Source of the DNA: BM003 sp963783695
Lineage (GTDB): Bacteria; Pseudomonadota; Gammaproteobacteria; Steroidobacterales; BM003
NCBI GenBank assembly: GCA_963783695.1
Contig: CAWAOM010000001.1
Coordinates: forward strand, 62,001 to 126,000
Direction: 5' to 3'
Length of the DNA stretch: 64,000 nt
The notes below the pieces were generated by a model that was given only the letters and a program-made list of their open reading frames with translations, searched no databases and was not told the DNA's origin. Numbering within the stretch: the first letter of the stretch is position 1; every line of letters begins with the position of its first letter. A program made the translations under genes and the position numbers. Positions 24,273 through 33,256 of this stretch are shown here, in pieces.

Positions 24273-26770
24273 GCGGGTGCGCCTCGCCATACATCCGCCA
24301 GGCGCCGTCCGAGCTGACGGGCGAGAACTGCGAGGCGCGCATCCAGTGGCGCCCATAACCGTTCGCCCGCCCAAATTAAAACCAGGGTCGCCAGTGCCAG
24401 CCCGGTCAGCAACGACCTGACCGATGCTCTCGCTTTGCGCTCGAGTGTTTCGATGCTGGTCCCGGTCAATGGCTCGAGCAGTCCGCTCGCGGTCCATTCA
24501 TTCAGCCGGCCCTCGTTCACGGCCAGCGGCGGATCGTCCGCTGTATGACGGACATGACTCTTGCGAACAATCGCATCGCCGCTGCTTACCACGATGGCGT
24601 AAATGCCTGTACTCGACGCTGCAACTCGCGCTAGGTATCTTCCCGGCGCGCCCGGTAGCGCTGCACTGGTGACTGTTGTTCCGTCGGGCCGCGCCAGTGT
24701 GACGAGGGGGCGCGCGTCGGATTGCCAGCCACCCGACGCGTCGCGCAGATCGACCTCGATGGAGAGATAGTCTGGTTCGTCGATGACGTTCATACCGACT
24801 CGGGCGGATGGCAACAATGGACTGACACGTTCGAGCAGCCCGCCGGCAAATGCCGGCCACTCGCTCCAAGCGCCCCAGCCGGCGGTGAATTCGCCGATCC
24901 CAGGGGTGAAAACGACGACCCGCCCGGCACCGCTCATATGTTCGATCAGCACGGCCTCGCCACTCTTCGCGCGGACCAATACGGCGGCATCGTCGCGCGG
25001 CTTTGTCACCGCAAAGCCGCTCACTGGAGGCCAGTCTTCGGATTGTGGGAATTCGGGGGGCATTACACCCTGGACCTGCAACTCGCGAGGTCCCTCGTAG
25101 GTGGGTTGTCTGCGCGCCTCGACCGCCTGGCGCATCAGACGCGGCAACTCCGCAATCCGATCGACCTTCAGGACACGGCCCTCGTGCGCGCTCGCCAGCG
25201 ATTCCAGTGCACCGAGATCCGATTCCTCACCGATGGCCAATGCAATGAGTTCGACGTGACTGGCGGCGAGGATTTGCCGGGCGAATGCGAGATCCGTGCC
25301 CGCGAGAAAGCCGTCTGTCACGAGAACCAGCAGGTTTTGCGCGTCGCCTTCGCCGCCGAGGGTTGAAGCCGCCAGCCTTAGCCCGGGAGCAAGCGTGGTG
25401 CCGCCCTGGGCAGAGAAACGCCAGGCCGCATCCAGCCGTTCCTGCAGGTCCGCGTAATTACCAGCAGCGAGATGCAAAACCGGTTCGACGCTGAAGGATG
25501 CAAGCGACACGCGATCGGCATCCGATAGTGATCGGGCGGTTTCCAGCACGGCCTCGCGCGCAATGTCGAGGCGCGACACGCCCTGGGGCGCCTGCCCCAT
25601 GCTGCCGGAATTGTCGACGAGGAACATCACGTTCGCCTCGCGCTGCGGTTCGGGTGGTTCCGCGGTCACTGGCAGCAGTTGTTCCAGCTCCGAGTGGCGG
25701 TATGCGCCGGCGGCAAAACTCGATCTGCCACCCAGTACAACCAGGCCCGTTCCATGCCGCTGGACTACATCCGCCAGAGCACGTTGCGCGGCAACGCTAA
25801 GTCGCTCGGCGCGGACATCGTCCAGCACAACTGCGTGGTAGCGGGCCAGGTGTTGTGCGCGTCCGTCGAGCTGCGCGGGGGTGATGGTCTCGACGTCGAA
25901 ACCCCCTGCGCGGAGACTGCTCGCCAATACTGCAGTCGCTTTTTCCGCGACAAACAGTATCGCGGGCGGGCCATGGACATCGATGACCGCGGCAACGGGC
26001 TGATAGTCGATTTGCCTGCCCGCCGCATCGCTTACCCGGAATCCGATTCGCACGGCGCCGCTCTGCGTGGGAGTGACGACGAATCGCGCAGCGGTATCGG
26101 CGCCGTCTGCCAACTGCACAGACTGGCGTTGGGCGACGACATCGTCGACGAGGATTTCGATGCCGACGCGGCTTGCCGCGCCGCCACGCACGATCGCCGT
26201 TGCCTGGACGCTCTGACCGATTCTGGCGCGGTCGGGTATCTGCCATCCGCCGAGCCGGGGTTGCAGCGCTGGTTCACGCATATCCAGCGCCAACACCGTG
26301 ACCCCGGCTCCTCGCGCATCGTTTAGTATCCGGGTCGCATCGCCGCGGTTTTCGCCACCATCCGTTGCAAGTATCAGGGTGCCCGCTCGCTGCGGGTTCA
26401 GCCTGTGCAAACCGGCAACCAGCGCGGCGGCGATATCGGTGCCGCGGCGATCAAGAATCTGAGTCCGAGGCAGGCTGGCGGGCGGGACCTGCGTCGGGGT
26501 CGCAAAGGAATGCTCGAGTACCGGTGTGCCGGCGAATCTCAGGATATCCCTGTGCCCGTCTGGCAACTGCCGCAGCGTTTCCGCGATGTCCGGCCAGCGG
26601 GTGGCGAGCGTGTCACGCTGCACGCTAGCCGAATCGTCCACCAACACGACCACATCCATCGCGGTTGCGCCGATCGGCAGCTCGGGGTCGAGCAGCGCGA
26701 CAAGCAGCAGAGCCAGCGCGAGAACACGCAAACCGGCGCGGAGCAGCAACTGCCGTTTTACCGTGCTCAT
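24269..26770 (-). CDS. Large VWA / glutamine-amidotransferase-like membrane protein
   Basis: An 833-residue protein. It starts with a membrane helix (LLLRAGLRVLALALLLVALL) and carries two von Willebrand A-type metal sites: VVVLVDDSASVQ near residue 45 and VMFLVDNSGSMGQ near 405, both DxSxS. Between them, about residues 280-375 (LFVAEKATAVLASSLRAGGF, YHAVVLDDVRAERLS, GTGLVVLGGRSSF) form a class I glutamine-amidotransferase-like fold lacking an obvious catalytic Cys. A beta-rich region follows, and a membrane helix lies near the C-terminus (LLTGLALATLVLIWAGERLW). This is the architecture of large VWA proteins linked to MoxR/DUF58/BatA operons. It overlaps both neighbours by four bases (ATGA). 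Role in the complex unknown. Confidence 0.85.
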   Translation of the reverse strand: MSTVKRQLLLRAGLRVLALALLLVALLDPELPIGATAMDVVVLVDDSASVQRDTLATRWPDIAETLRQLPDGHRDILRFAGTPVLEHSFATPTQVPPASLPRTQILDRRGTDIAAALVAGLHRLNPQRAGTLILATDGGENRGDATRILNDARGAGVTVLALDMREPALQPRLGGWQIPDRARIGQSVQATAIVRGGAASRVGIEILVDDVVAQRQSVQLADGADTAARFVVTPTQSGAVRIGFRVSDAAGRQIDYQPVAAVIDVHGPPAILFVAEKATAVLASSLRAGGFDVETITPAQLDGRAQHLARYHAVVLDDVRAERLSVAAQRALADVVQRHGTGLVVLGGRSSFAAGAYRHSELEQLLPVTAEPPEPQREANVMFLVDNSGSMGQAPQGVSRLDIAREAVLETARSLSDADRVSLASFSVEPVLHLAAGNYADLQERLDAAWRFSAQGGTTLAPGLRLAASTLGGEGDAQNLLVLVTDGFLAGTDLAFARQILAASHVELIALAIGEESDLGALESLASAHEGRVLKVDRIAELPRLMRQAVEARRQPTYEGPRELQVQGVMPPEFPQSEDWPPVSGFAVTKPRDDAAVLVRAKSGEAVLIEHMSGAGRVVVFTPGIGEFTAGWGAWSEWPAFAGGLLERVSPLLPSARVGMNVIDEPDYLSIEVDLRDASGGWQSDARPLVTLARPDGTTVTSAALPGAPGRYLARVAASSTGIYAIVVSSGDAIVRKSHVRHTADDPPLAVNEGRLNEWTASGLLEPLTGTSIETLERKARASVRSLLTGLALATLVLIWAGERLWAPLDARLAVLARQLGRRLADVWRGAPA

Positions 26771-28350
26771 TTGGCCGTCCCGACGGCCGGCGCTGCGGTC
26801 CTGCGGGCATCGGCGATCAACGCAAGCAGATCCCACAATACGAGAAGCAGAGCGGCGCAGATCAGCCACGGCGCGACCTGCCGGTCCGACTCCGCAGCGG
26901 GAATGGCAACCCCGTTGGGCCTCATCCGGTAGCGTGGAGAAATCGCCTCGTCAGTGACCTCCTGGCGAATCTCGATGACCGGGTCGAGTAGTTGACGTTC
27001 CGTGACCAACTCGGCAAGTCGCGCCACCAGCAACGCAAATGACGTGTGCCGCGTCCAGGCAGTGTTGTCGATGGCGAGGCCCACATAGATCGCGCGTGGT
27101 TGTCCGGGCGGCTGGTGCAGTGAGATGACTGTCCGTCCGTCCGCGGATAGCAGCGGCGTAACGGATACGCCGGTGCCGAGCGCGATTTCCGCCCCGCTAA
27201 CGTTGTCAACGGGGATATTCCGCAGCGACCCTGCGTGCGCGGTCCATTGCGGTGCCGGTAACCGCCGCATGCCCGTTTCCGGTGCGACAAAATACACAGC
27301 GGGGCTATCGGTGGGTGGAAGATTACTCATGCTTGCGCAAGCGACGATCAGGCCGGCGCGTCGGGCCGGCGCTGCACTCGGCTCGAGACCTGGGATTGCG
27401 TTAAGCGCGTCGGTCAGCGCCGCCGGGCAGTCGGCGCCGATTCGTACCGCGATGGCGGCGCCTGCATCGCCCGTCAATACGAGCGAGTCGTCCAGCGCCA
27501 TTGCATCGGGCGGTTCAAGGCGCGCGGTGATTTTCTGCCCCATCGCCGCGGAAGCCGTGACGACTTGAGACAAGCCCGGCGCGAGCTCGACGATCTGCTC
27601 GCCCGGGCTATCCGTTCCGCTGATGACAAGCGTGCGGCTGCCCGGTATCGATCCCGAATAACGGATGTGAATCTGCAGGTCCATCATCCGCGCGTTGTCC
27701 GGATTCGCACGGGCCGCAATTGCGTCGATGGCAGCGTTGTTCCGCTTCGTACCCACCTCGATAATCGCCTCGAGAGGCGCGTTGGCCGACCAATCGGCGA
27801 GGTCGCGATCAGCGCCGTCGCTGACCAGCCAGTGCCGCTGCAATTTATCCATCAAAACCGGAGGGGGAGGCCGGAGACTCTGCCGGGCAACCGGCCATGA
27901 TGTCAGCTTCCCGGCCAACTCGCGCGCGGAATCGACATGAACCGCCACCGCCGGGTCACCGAGCGACCGCAGGGTAAAATCGCTGACTCCATCAGTTTGG
28001 GCCCGGCGCACGACTTCAGCCGCGGCCAATTCAATCCGGGTGGTACCGGATTCGGTCGCGAACATGCTGGGCGAGTCATCTACCCAGACGGTGAGCGGGG
28101 CCTGCCCGGAATCCAGCAACGGCCCTGCTAGCGCCAGTGCGGCGACTGCAGCGAGCAGTGCACGGCGGCGCCATGCCGGGTCCGCCGTATCGATACGCAT
28201 ACCCTGGGAAACAGCGACCTGGGGCGGCTGCCACAGAAACAATGCGGCGACCGGAAAATCGAATCCCCGATCCCGCAGCCGATGCAACCACCATAACGCG
28301 GGTACGAGGCCAAGCAATGCAAGCCATACCGGATGCTGAATCTCAATCAC
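26767..28350 (-). CDS. BatA-domain membrane protein
   Basis: A 527-residue protein whose N-terminus (IEIQHPVWLALLGLVPALWW, then a charged HRLRDR turn) is the BatA domain, with a second helix at about residues 60-80 (RRALLAAVAALALAGPLL). The middle region contains a degenerate VWA-like segment (VWVDDSPSMF keeps D-x-S-x-S in altered form) and beta-rich repeats; a membrane helix near the C-terminus (LICAALLLVLWDLLALIAD) anchors it again. I take the GTG at 28350, overlapping the DUF58 stop by eight bases; an ATG 60 bases upstream would add residues without BatA character. Function is inferred only as part of a MoxR-AAA/VWA assembly. Confidence 0.8.
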   Translation of the reverse strand: MIEIQHPVWLALLGLVPALWWLHRLRDRGFDFPVAALFLWQPPQVAVSQGMRIDTADPAWRRRALLAAVAALALAGPLLDSGQAPLTVWVDDSPSMFATESGTTRIELAAAEVVRRAQTDGVSDFTLRSLGDPAVAVHVDSARELAGKLTSWPVARQSLRPPPPVLMDKLQRHWLVSDGADRDLADWSANAPLEAIIEVGTKRNNAAIDAIAARANPDNARMMDLQIHIRYSGSIPGSRTLVISGTDSPGEQIVELAPGLSQVVTASAAMGQKITARLEPPDAMALDDSLVLTGDAGAAIAVRIGADCPAALTDALNAIPGLEPSAAPARRAGLIVACASMSNLPPTDSPAVYFVAPETGMRRLPAPQWTAHAGSLRNIPVDNVSGAEIALGTGVSVTPLLSADGRTVISLHQPPGQPRAIYVGLAIDNTAWTRHTSFALLVARLAELVTERQLLDPVIEIRQEVTDEAISPRYRMRPNGVAIPAAESDRQVAPWLICAALLLVLWDLLALIADARRTAAPAVGTAK

Positions 28351-29248
28351 GTCGCGACGCCACCGGAACCAGGTGGCTGAGCAATGCGTCGCGCCAGTGC
28401 GAATCGGCATCGACGCGAGTGTATGGAATGGCGTGTGTCAGGCAGTTGCTGCGCAGGCTTTGCGCGATGTTGTCCCGTACCGTGCGCGCCGTTCGCATGA
28501 GTGCATCGGAGTTGGCGACGCTGCGTGCCATGCCGCTCTCGACATCGACGAGTCGCAGCTCGGGCGCGCCCGGCAGGCTGAAATCGCGGATGTCCTCGAG
28601 TTGTATCACCCGAACGTGCGCGCACTGTGCCGCGAGCAAGGCAATATCGGGTTTCATGCCGTCTGCGCGGAGACCGTCGGTGATGAGGATTGCGGCATCG
28701 CCGCGACGTGCCAGACCCGCGCACGCGCCGGGCTGCGAAGCCTTGCCGGGGCTGCGTTGCACCAGGTCTCGCAGCACCATCAGCAAACGCGTGTAGTGGG
28801 CCGCACCGCGGCCGGGTTTGCAGATGGCATCCAGATCTTCACTGAAGCCGGCGAGTGCGACACGATCACCCAGGTACAGCAACAGGTAGCTGACCGCGGC
28901 GGCGATCTGCAGTCCGAGCGCCCACTTGTGTCGAGCCGCGCTTTGCATGGACGCGCTGCAGTCGAGACACACCAGCCAGTCGGTCGATGCCTCATGGACA
29001 AAGCGCCGGATCATCGGCGTCTCGCGTCTCGCGCTCTGGCGCCAGTCAACATGGCGGACTTCGTCGCCGGCAATGTAAGGGCGGTGGTCGAAAAACTCGA
29101 GTCCGCGCCCGGCCTGGCGCCGGTGCGGGCGGCCGCCGCCCATTGTCGAGCTGCGTCCGGCGAGGAGTTTTCCCGCTACACCCGCAAGGCGTTTGAGTTC
29201 GGTCTGATCGACAGCCGCGAGCGGATCGTTCAATGCGCGTTCAGCCAT
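28343..29248 (-). CDS. DUF58 domain protein (MoxR partner)
   Basis: A 301-residue cytosolic protein with the DUF58 signature: GLEFFDHRPYIAGDEVRHVD and WRQSARRETPMIRRFVHEA, followed by a VWA-like metal site (LVCLDCSASM). DUF58 proteins accompany MoxR ATPases and are thought to present substrates to them or to be acted on by them. The ATG at 29248 lies 19 bases inside the MoxR gene and the stop overlaps the BatA-like gene, so translation is coupled. All key motif residues are present, and the length is typical (about 290-430). Confidence 0.93.
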   Translation of the reverse strand: MAERALNDPLAAVDQTELKRLAGVAGKLLAGRSSTMGGGRPHRRQAGRGLEFFDHRPYIAGDEVRHVDWRQSARRETPMIRRFVHEASTDWLVCLDCSASMQSAARHKWALGLQIAAAVSYLLLYLGDRVALAGFSEDLDAICKPGRGAAHYTRLLMVLRDLVQRSPGKASQPGACAGLARRGDAAILITDGLRADGMKPDIALLAAQCAHVRVIQLEDIRDFSLPGAPELRLVDVESGMARSVANSDALMRTARTVRDNIAQSLRSNCLTHAIPYTRVDADSHWRDALLSHLVPVASRRD

Positions 29249-30228
29249 GTCCCGACTATCTCCTGCAGCACCGTATCCGCATCGACTCCCTCGAGCTCGC
29301 TCTCTACTTTCAGCAACACGCGATGGCGTAGCGCCGGCAATGCGACACTGCGAAGATCCTCGATGGCAACGTGGGCACGGCCGTCAAACAACGCGTTTAT
29401 CCGTGCGGCTTTGACTATCGCCTGCAGGCCGCGCGGACTCGCGCCGTAACGCAAATGACGGGCGGCAATCGAGTCTTTGCCGCGCGCTGGCTGGGTCGCA
29501 AGAACAAGCTCGACAGCGGCTCGTTTTACCGGTTCCGCGACAACGACCCGCGTTCCCCAGTCATGCAATCCGGACAATTGCGATTCAGTAACGATCCTGT
29601 CCAGCCGGTCCGAAGGTTCGCTATCGAGCGCCTGATCGAGAATGGATGCCATAGCGTCGGCGTCGGGGTAGGGGACATGACACTTGAACAGGAACCGGTC
29701 GAGTTGCGCCTCGGGTAACGGATAGGTGCCTTCGAGCTCTATCGGGTTCTGTGTAGCCAGCACCCAGAACGGTTGCGGCAGCACGTGTTTGTGGCCCCCG
29801 GCTGTGACCTGGCTTTCCTGCATCGCTTCCAGCAATGCGGCTTGCGTGCGCGGTGTTGCACGATTGATTTCGTCAACGAGCACCAACGACGCGAAAATCG
29901 GCCCACGCAGGAAGACCATCTGCATTTGTCCGTCAGCGGCACGCTGCAATACTTCGCTGCCGGTGATGTCCGACGGCATCAGGTCCGGTGTGCATTGCAC
30001 CCGCCCGAGTGAAACACCCAACGCGTTCGCAAGGCCTTTTGCGAGATTGGTTTTGCCGAGACCGGGCAGGCCCTCCAGCAAGACATGGCCACCGGCCACA
30101 ATCGCCGTCAGGAGTTGGCGCACCAGTTGCTGTTGTCCCAGCAGCACACCCTCCAACCCTGTCTGCAGTTGCACAAGCTGGTCGCGGACCGCTTGCGGCG
30201 AAGCCTCACCTTGGCTGGCATTGTTCAT
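29230..30228 (-). CDS. MoxR-family AAA+ ATPase
   Basis: A 332-residue AAA+ protein. Walker A is LLEGLPGLGKTNLAKGLA, Walker B with sensor I is SLVLVDEINRATPRTQAALLEAM, and the conserved LATQNPIELEGTYPLPEAQLDRF segment is diagnostic for MoxR. The C-terminal lid is RHLRYGASPRGLQAIVKAARI. MoxR proteins act as chaperone-like factors that mature or insert metal into partner complexes, together with VWA proteins; here the partners are presumably the DUF58, BatA-like and VWA proteins downstream. It overlaps the upstream membrane-protein gene by four bases (ATGA). Confidence 0.95.
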   Translation of the reverse strand: MNNASQGEASPQAVRDQLVQLQTGLEGVLLGQQQLVRQLLTAIVAGGHVLLEGLPGLGKTNLAKGLANALGVSLGRVQCTPDLMPSDITGSEVLQRAADGQMQMVFLRGPIFASLVLVDEINRATPRTQAALLEAMQESQVTAGGHKHVLPQPFWVLATQNPIELEGTYPLPEAQLDRFLFKCHVPYPDADAMASILDQALDSEPSDRLDRIVTESQLSGLHDWGTRVVVAEPVKRAAVELVLATQPARGKDSIAARHLRYGASPRGLQAIVKAARINALFDGRAHVAIEDLRSVALPALRHRVLLKVESELEGVDADTVLQEIVGTWLNAH

Positions 30229-31286
30229 TGGCTGGTCTCCCGCTGGCGGCGGTAGCGTTCGAAGTAGCCGCGCTCGGCCGGCGTCAGTTCGTAATCATGG
30301 GCGCCGGTGGCAAGCAGGGCCGGCGGCATCGTCATACCGGCACCCTCAGTTGCGCGTGCGCGAGTCGCAGCAAAACCCGCGGCAGCCGCGGCGTTCATGC
30401 TGACGCCTGCATTGCCACTGCGCTCAATGTCTACCGTGGTGACCTCGAGCTCGAGATCGTCAGCGCGAGAACTGCCGCTGTCGTCCGTCGCCGCGGCATA
30501 CCCGGCGCGTGATCCTTGTCCTGATACCGCACGCGTATTTACGCTGTCACCGATGGTGGAGGCGGATTCGGCGCCTTGCGAAGTAGCCTCGTCAACTGGC
30601 GAACCTGAGTCGCGCGCGCTTCGGACCCGATCGCTGCGTGCACCGGGCGGACCCGCAGCGTCTTGTGTCGTCGCTGCTGCACGCTGTCCGGAGCCTGCAG
30701 GTTGCAGTGAGCTGCGCAGCTCGGCGATCCTTCGCGATGTAATCGCCGTGGCGTCCGATTTTTCTGCCCGCGAATCGGGCGGACCATAAGTTGTCGTGGC
30801 GGGACGTAACGCCAGCAATGCGAGACCGGCGACGAGCAATGCGAGCGGCAGTAGAAACGCGCGCGGCGACGGCAGGCGCAGTACTTCGCGAATTGCCGCA
30901 CGCCACGCGGGTAGTTCGGCGCGTGCCCGCTGCATCGTAAATACTGCGGCGCGGCGGTCGTGTCGCCCCGGCTGGGCTTCCAGTTCCAGCGCGCTGACAA
31001 GCAACGAACCCGCGTGCAGTGCAGTGTCTGCAACAATCGGTGCGATGCGTTGAAGCAACTGCGCGTGCAGGGCGGTCAGGAATACGGCGGCAAACGCCAG
31101 CAGTCCGGCTACGGCGGGCAACATCGGCGGAATCGCAGGCCATACCAGGCGCAGGCAGGCCGCGGTGACCAGAACGACGGCGCCCAGTTTGAATGCGCTT
31201 AGCAGCGCGCGTGCAAGCGACTGCCACAGGGCCCGGCGGCGATAGGCGCGAACGAGATCGAGGAACTCGGTGGCGCGGTTGGCCAT
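30225..31286 (-). CDS. Membrane protein with low-complexity tail, MoxR operon
   Basis: A 353-residue protein not assignable to a named family. Hydrophobic segments at about residues 30-75 (two helices) and 150-172 (one) flank a helical cytoplasmic or periplasmic loop (LQRIAPIVADTALHAGSLLV, AVFTMQRARAELPAWRAAIR). From about 180 to 320 it is a Ser/Ala/Gly/Thr-rich, probably disordered stretch, and it ends in a conserved-looking LTPAERGYFERYRRQRE. The start is the ATG at 31286, sharing one base with the stop of the preceding gene (TGATG). A much longer frame continues upstream but is antisense-like and Cys/Arg-rich. The tail resembles C-terminal regions of other MoxR-operon proteins that end just before the ATPase gene. 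Confidence 0.72.
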   Translation of the reverse strand: MANRATEFLDLVRAYRRRALWQSLARALLSAFKLGAVVLVTAACLRLVWPAIPPMLPAVAGLLAFAAVFLTALHAQLLQRIAPIVADTALHAGSLLVSALELEAQPGRHDRRAAVFTMQRARAELPAWRAAIREVLRLPSPRAFLLPLALLVAGLALLALRPATTTYGPPDSRAEKSDATAITSRRIAELRSSLQPAGSGQRAAATTQDAAGPPGARSDRVRSARDSGSPVDEATSQGAESASTIGDSVNTRAVSGQGSRAGYAAATDDSGSSRADDLELEVTTVDIERSGNAGVSMNAAAAAGFAATRARATEGAGMTMPPALLATGAHDYELTPAERGYFERYRRQRETSQ

Positions 31287-31765
31287 CAGGATATCCAACC
31301 GAGCCAGTCGCGGCTGCAGACGACTGCCGCCGCCGCTGTCAGGCCCAGCAAGATCCGGATCATTGGCCCGGCCACACGAGCCGGCAGTACTGCCTGTATC
31401 GACCTGGTCAGCAGCACGCAGCCCACTGCGAAACCGGCAAGCACTGCCTGGGTCGCAATCGCATACGTTGCATCGAGCGTGCCGGCGAGCCAGAACAGCG
31501 CGGCGAACGGCAGCCCCGTATAGATCGGGCAGGCGGCGGCAACCGCACAATCGGCCGCAGTACGGGTCCTTGTGCCGGCCGCAAACAGCGCAATGACGAA
31601 TGCCTGTGCCGTTGCCAGCACAGCAAACGCGATGTCGGCGCTGGCGCTGAGGTCCACACCGCGAAGAATTGCAAGGCGCGCAGTCAACAGGAACCACGCA
31701 GCAACAGGGAGAAGCGCAGCCAGACTCCAGACCAGGGTGGTATTGTTCGGATAGCGGAGAATCAT
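31286..31765 (-). CDS. Small polytopic membrane protein, MoxR operon
   Basis: A 159-residue protein almost entirely made of about four to five membrane helices (LVWSLAALLPVAAWFLLTA, IAFAVLATAQAFVIALFAAG, GLPFAALFWLAGTL, AGFAVGCVLLTRSI, IRILLGLTAAAAVVC). No recognised family. Its ATG at 31765 overlaps the stop of the 494-residue gene by four bases and its stop touches the next start. Unremarkable in composition; it probably provides a membrane platform for the operon's complex. Confidence 0.7.
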   Translation of the reverse strand: MILRYPNNTTLVWSLAALLPVAAWFLLTARLAILRGVDLSASADIAFAVLATAQAFVIALFAAGTRTRTAADCAVAAACPIYTGLPFAALFWLAGTLDATYAIATQAVLAGFAVGCVLLTRSIQAVLPARVAGPMIRILLGLTAAAAVVCSRDWLGWIS

Positions 31766-33246
31766 CCCGTCTCGTCCTGCGGTGCCCGCGGAGTGACCAT
31801 TAACCAGCCCATGCTGCTCGCGCGTTCCGTAGCGAGCCGATCGATTCGTTCCAGTGGCAACAACAGCGAGCCGCGCGAGCCGGCGCGCAAGCGCAACAGG
31901 CTTCCGATCCTGTGATCGCGGGGTAATGGAGAATCCGTGTCGATATGCACGGTCTGTCCCGGTTGCATTGCCGGCACCGGGAAAATGTCACCGTCCAGGC
32001 TCAACATTCCCTGAGGTGTCGGCTGACCGCCACGATGAACCACGGCGGGAGAATGCTCCGGTCCGGCGAGCGCGAGGGAGGGATTGACTGGAAATGTACC
32101 CTCCAGCAGGAACAATGACCGCGACATCAGCGAGACGGGAATTTCGACGCTGTGTTGATTGGTTTGCCCCGCCATTGCGGTGAATGTGGCAACGACTCGA
32201 TCGCTGACCGGGCGCGGCTGGCCGCCGCCTTGTGGCGCGATCAGCCGGCGCATCCCGCGACCGGTGCCGGTGACGCGTATCAGCCCCCTGTAGCGGGCAA
32301 ACTGGGTACCCTGGTAGGTTTCCGACCATACCAGCAACTCCTCGCGAGCATCCGCCGTCCACACCAGCAACGCGATGACCGCTGCCAGCAACGGTGTCGC
32401 TGCCAGTACGGGGCGGGCGCGACCCGAAGCGGCAAGCAGCGCCATGACGATCACATAGCCGAGCAGGAAGATCGTGACGCGCCACCATAGCTGCATACGT
32501 TGGGCTTCCGGCTGCATCGCTGCCAGTCGCGCTGCGGACGGCAGCGTATCGTGCTCGGCTGCGAGCAACCGGTTTACGGCTGCATGCGTTCCGGGCGGTT
32601 TCGCTGACGCGACGAAGAGACCGCCGCATCCGGCCTGCGCCCGCAGCAGGCGAAACGTCGCATCTGGCATACCGATAGCGAGCAGACGGCCGCATGTGCC
32701 GAGAAAGGCGAGCAAAGTCGCGATTTGCGCCTCGGAAAGACGCTCGAAGCCGGAACGCGCAAGGACCAGCGCATCCAGCGTGGCAAATGCATCGGTACTG
32801 TCGGGAAGCAGGGCCGGATCCACTGCAACCACCGTGTGTTTTGCGTCTTGCGGGAGGCGCAGTTCTCCCATCGAGACATAGGCGACGATCGGCTGGCGCG
32901 CCACGCGCAGCGACAGCTGTTCGTGGTGGTCGGCAGCGCCGGGGGCTTGCACCAGCACCTCGAGCGAGCGCCCGGCGGAAGGAACGACTGTCAGCCACTG
33001 GCGATGCAGGGTTCCGGGTTCGAGGCGGGCAAGGCTGGTGTAGCGCTGTCCGCCGCTGGTAACCGTGATCTGCGCATCCCCGCCCGATGTTGGCTGCACC
33101 TCGACAAATACCCCGGTTGGCCGTCCGGGATGAACATTGCCGCCCCATGCCGCATGGGTCGAGACGGCAGCCGCGGCATCGTTGGCGACCAGCGCGAGCA
33201 ACGCCGTTGCGGCGATACCCGCAAGTACATGCCCCTGCAGCCCCAA
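31762..33246 (-). CDS. Exported membrane-anchored protein, GATase-like fold, MoxR operon
   Basis: A 494-residue protein beginning with a signal peptide (MGLQGHVLAGIAATALLALV, cleavage near NDAAAAVS). The N-terminal 110 residues are beta-rich, then AYVSMGELRLPQDAKHTVV and TLLAFLGTCGRLLAIGMPD suggest a class I amidotransferase-like alpha/beta domain without a catalytic triad. Two membrane helices at about 250-305 (VTIFLLGYVIVMALLAASG, ATPLLAAVIALLVWTA) precede a beta-rich C-terminal half. The start is a TTG at 33246 with AGGGAG six bases before it; only ten bases separate it from the toroid gene's stop. No named family recognised. Confidence 0.72.
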   Translation of the reverse strand: MGLQGHVLAGIAATALLALVANDAAAAVSTHAAWGGNVHPGRPTGVFVEVQPTSGGDAQITVTSGGQRYTSLARLEPGTLHRQWLTVVPSAGRSLEVLVQAPGAADHHEQLSLRVARQPIVAYVSMGELRLPQDAKHTVVAVDPALLPDSTDAFATLDALVLARSGFERLSEAQIATLLAFLGTCGRLLAIGMPDATFRLLRAQAGCGGLFVASAKPPGTHAAVNRLLAAEHDTLPSAARLAAMQPEAQRMQLWWRVTIFLLGYVIVMALLAASGRARPVLAATPLLAAVIALLVWTADAREELLVWSETYQGTQFARYRGLIRVTGTGRGMRRLIAPQGGGQPRPVSDRVVATFTAMAGQTNQHSVEIPVSLMSRSLFLLEGTFPVNPSLALAGPEHSPAVVHRGGQPTPQGMLSLDGDIFPVPAMQPGQTVHIDTDSPLPRDHRIGSLLRLRAGSRGSLLLPLERIDRLATERASSMGWLMVTPRAPQDETG

Positions 33247-33256
33247 GGCGTTCTCC

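Noticed and set aside
28373..29449. 358-codon plus-strand frame opposite DUF58 and MoxR
   Set aside because: Complement of two genes with clear family motifs; codon bias explains the long frame.
30225..31697. 490-codon version of the MoxR-upstream membrane protein
   Set aside because: The first 137 codons overlap another gene in a different frame and are Cys/Arg-rich; the TGATG junction and membrane helices place the start at 31286.
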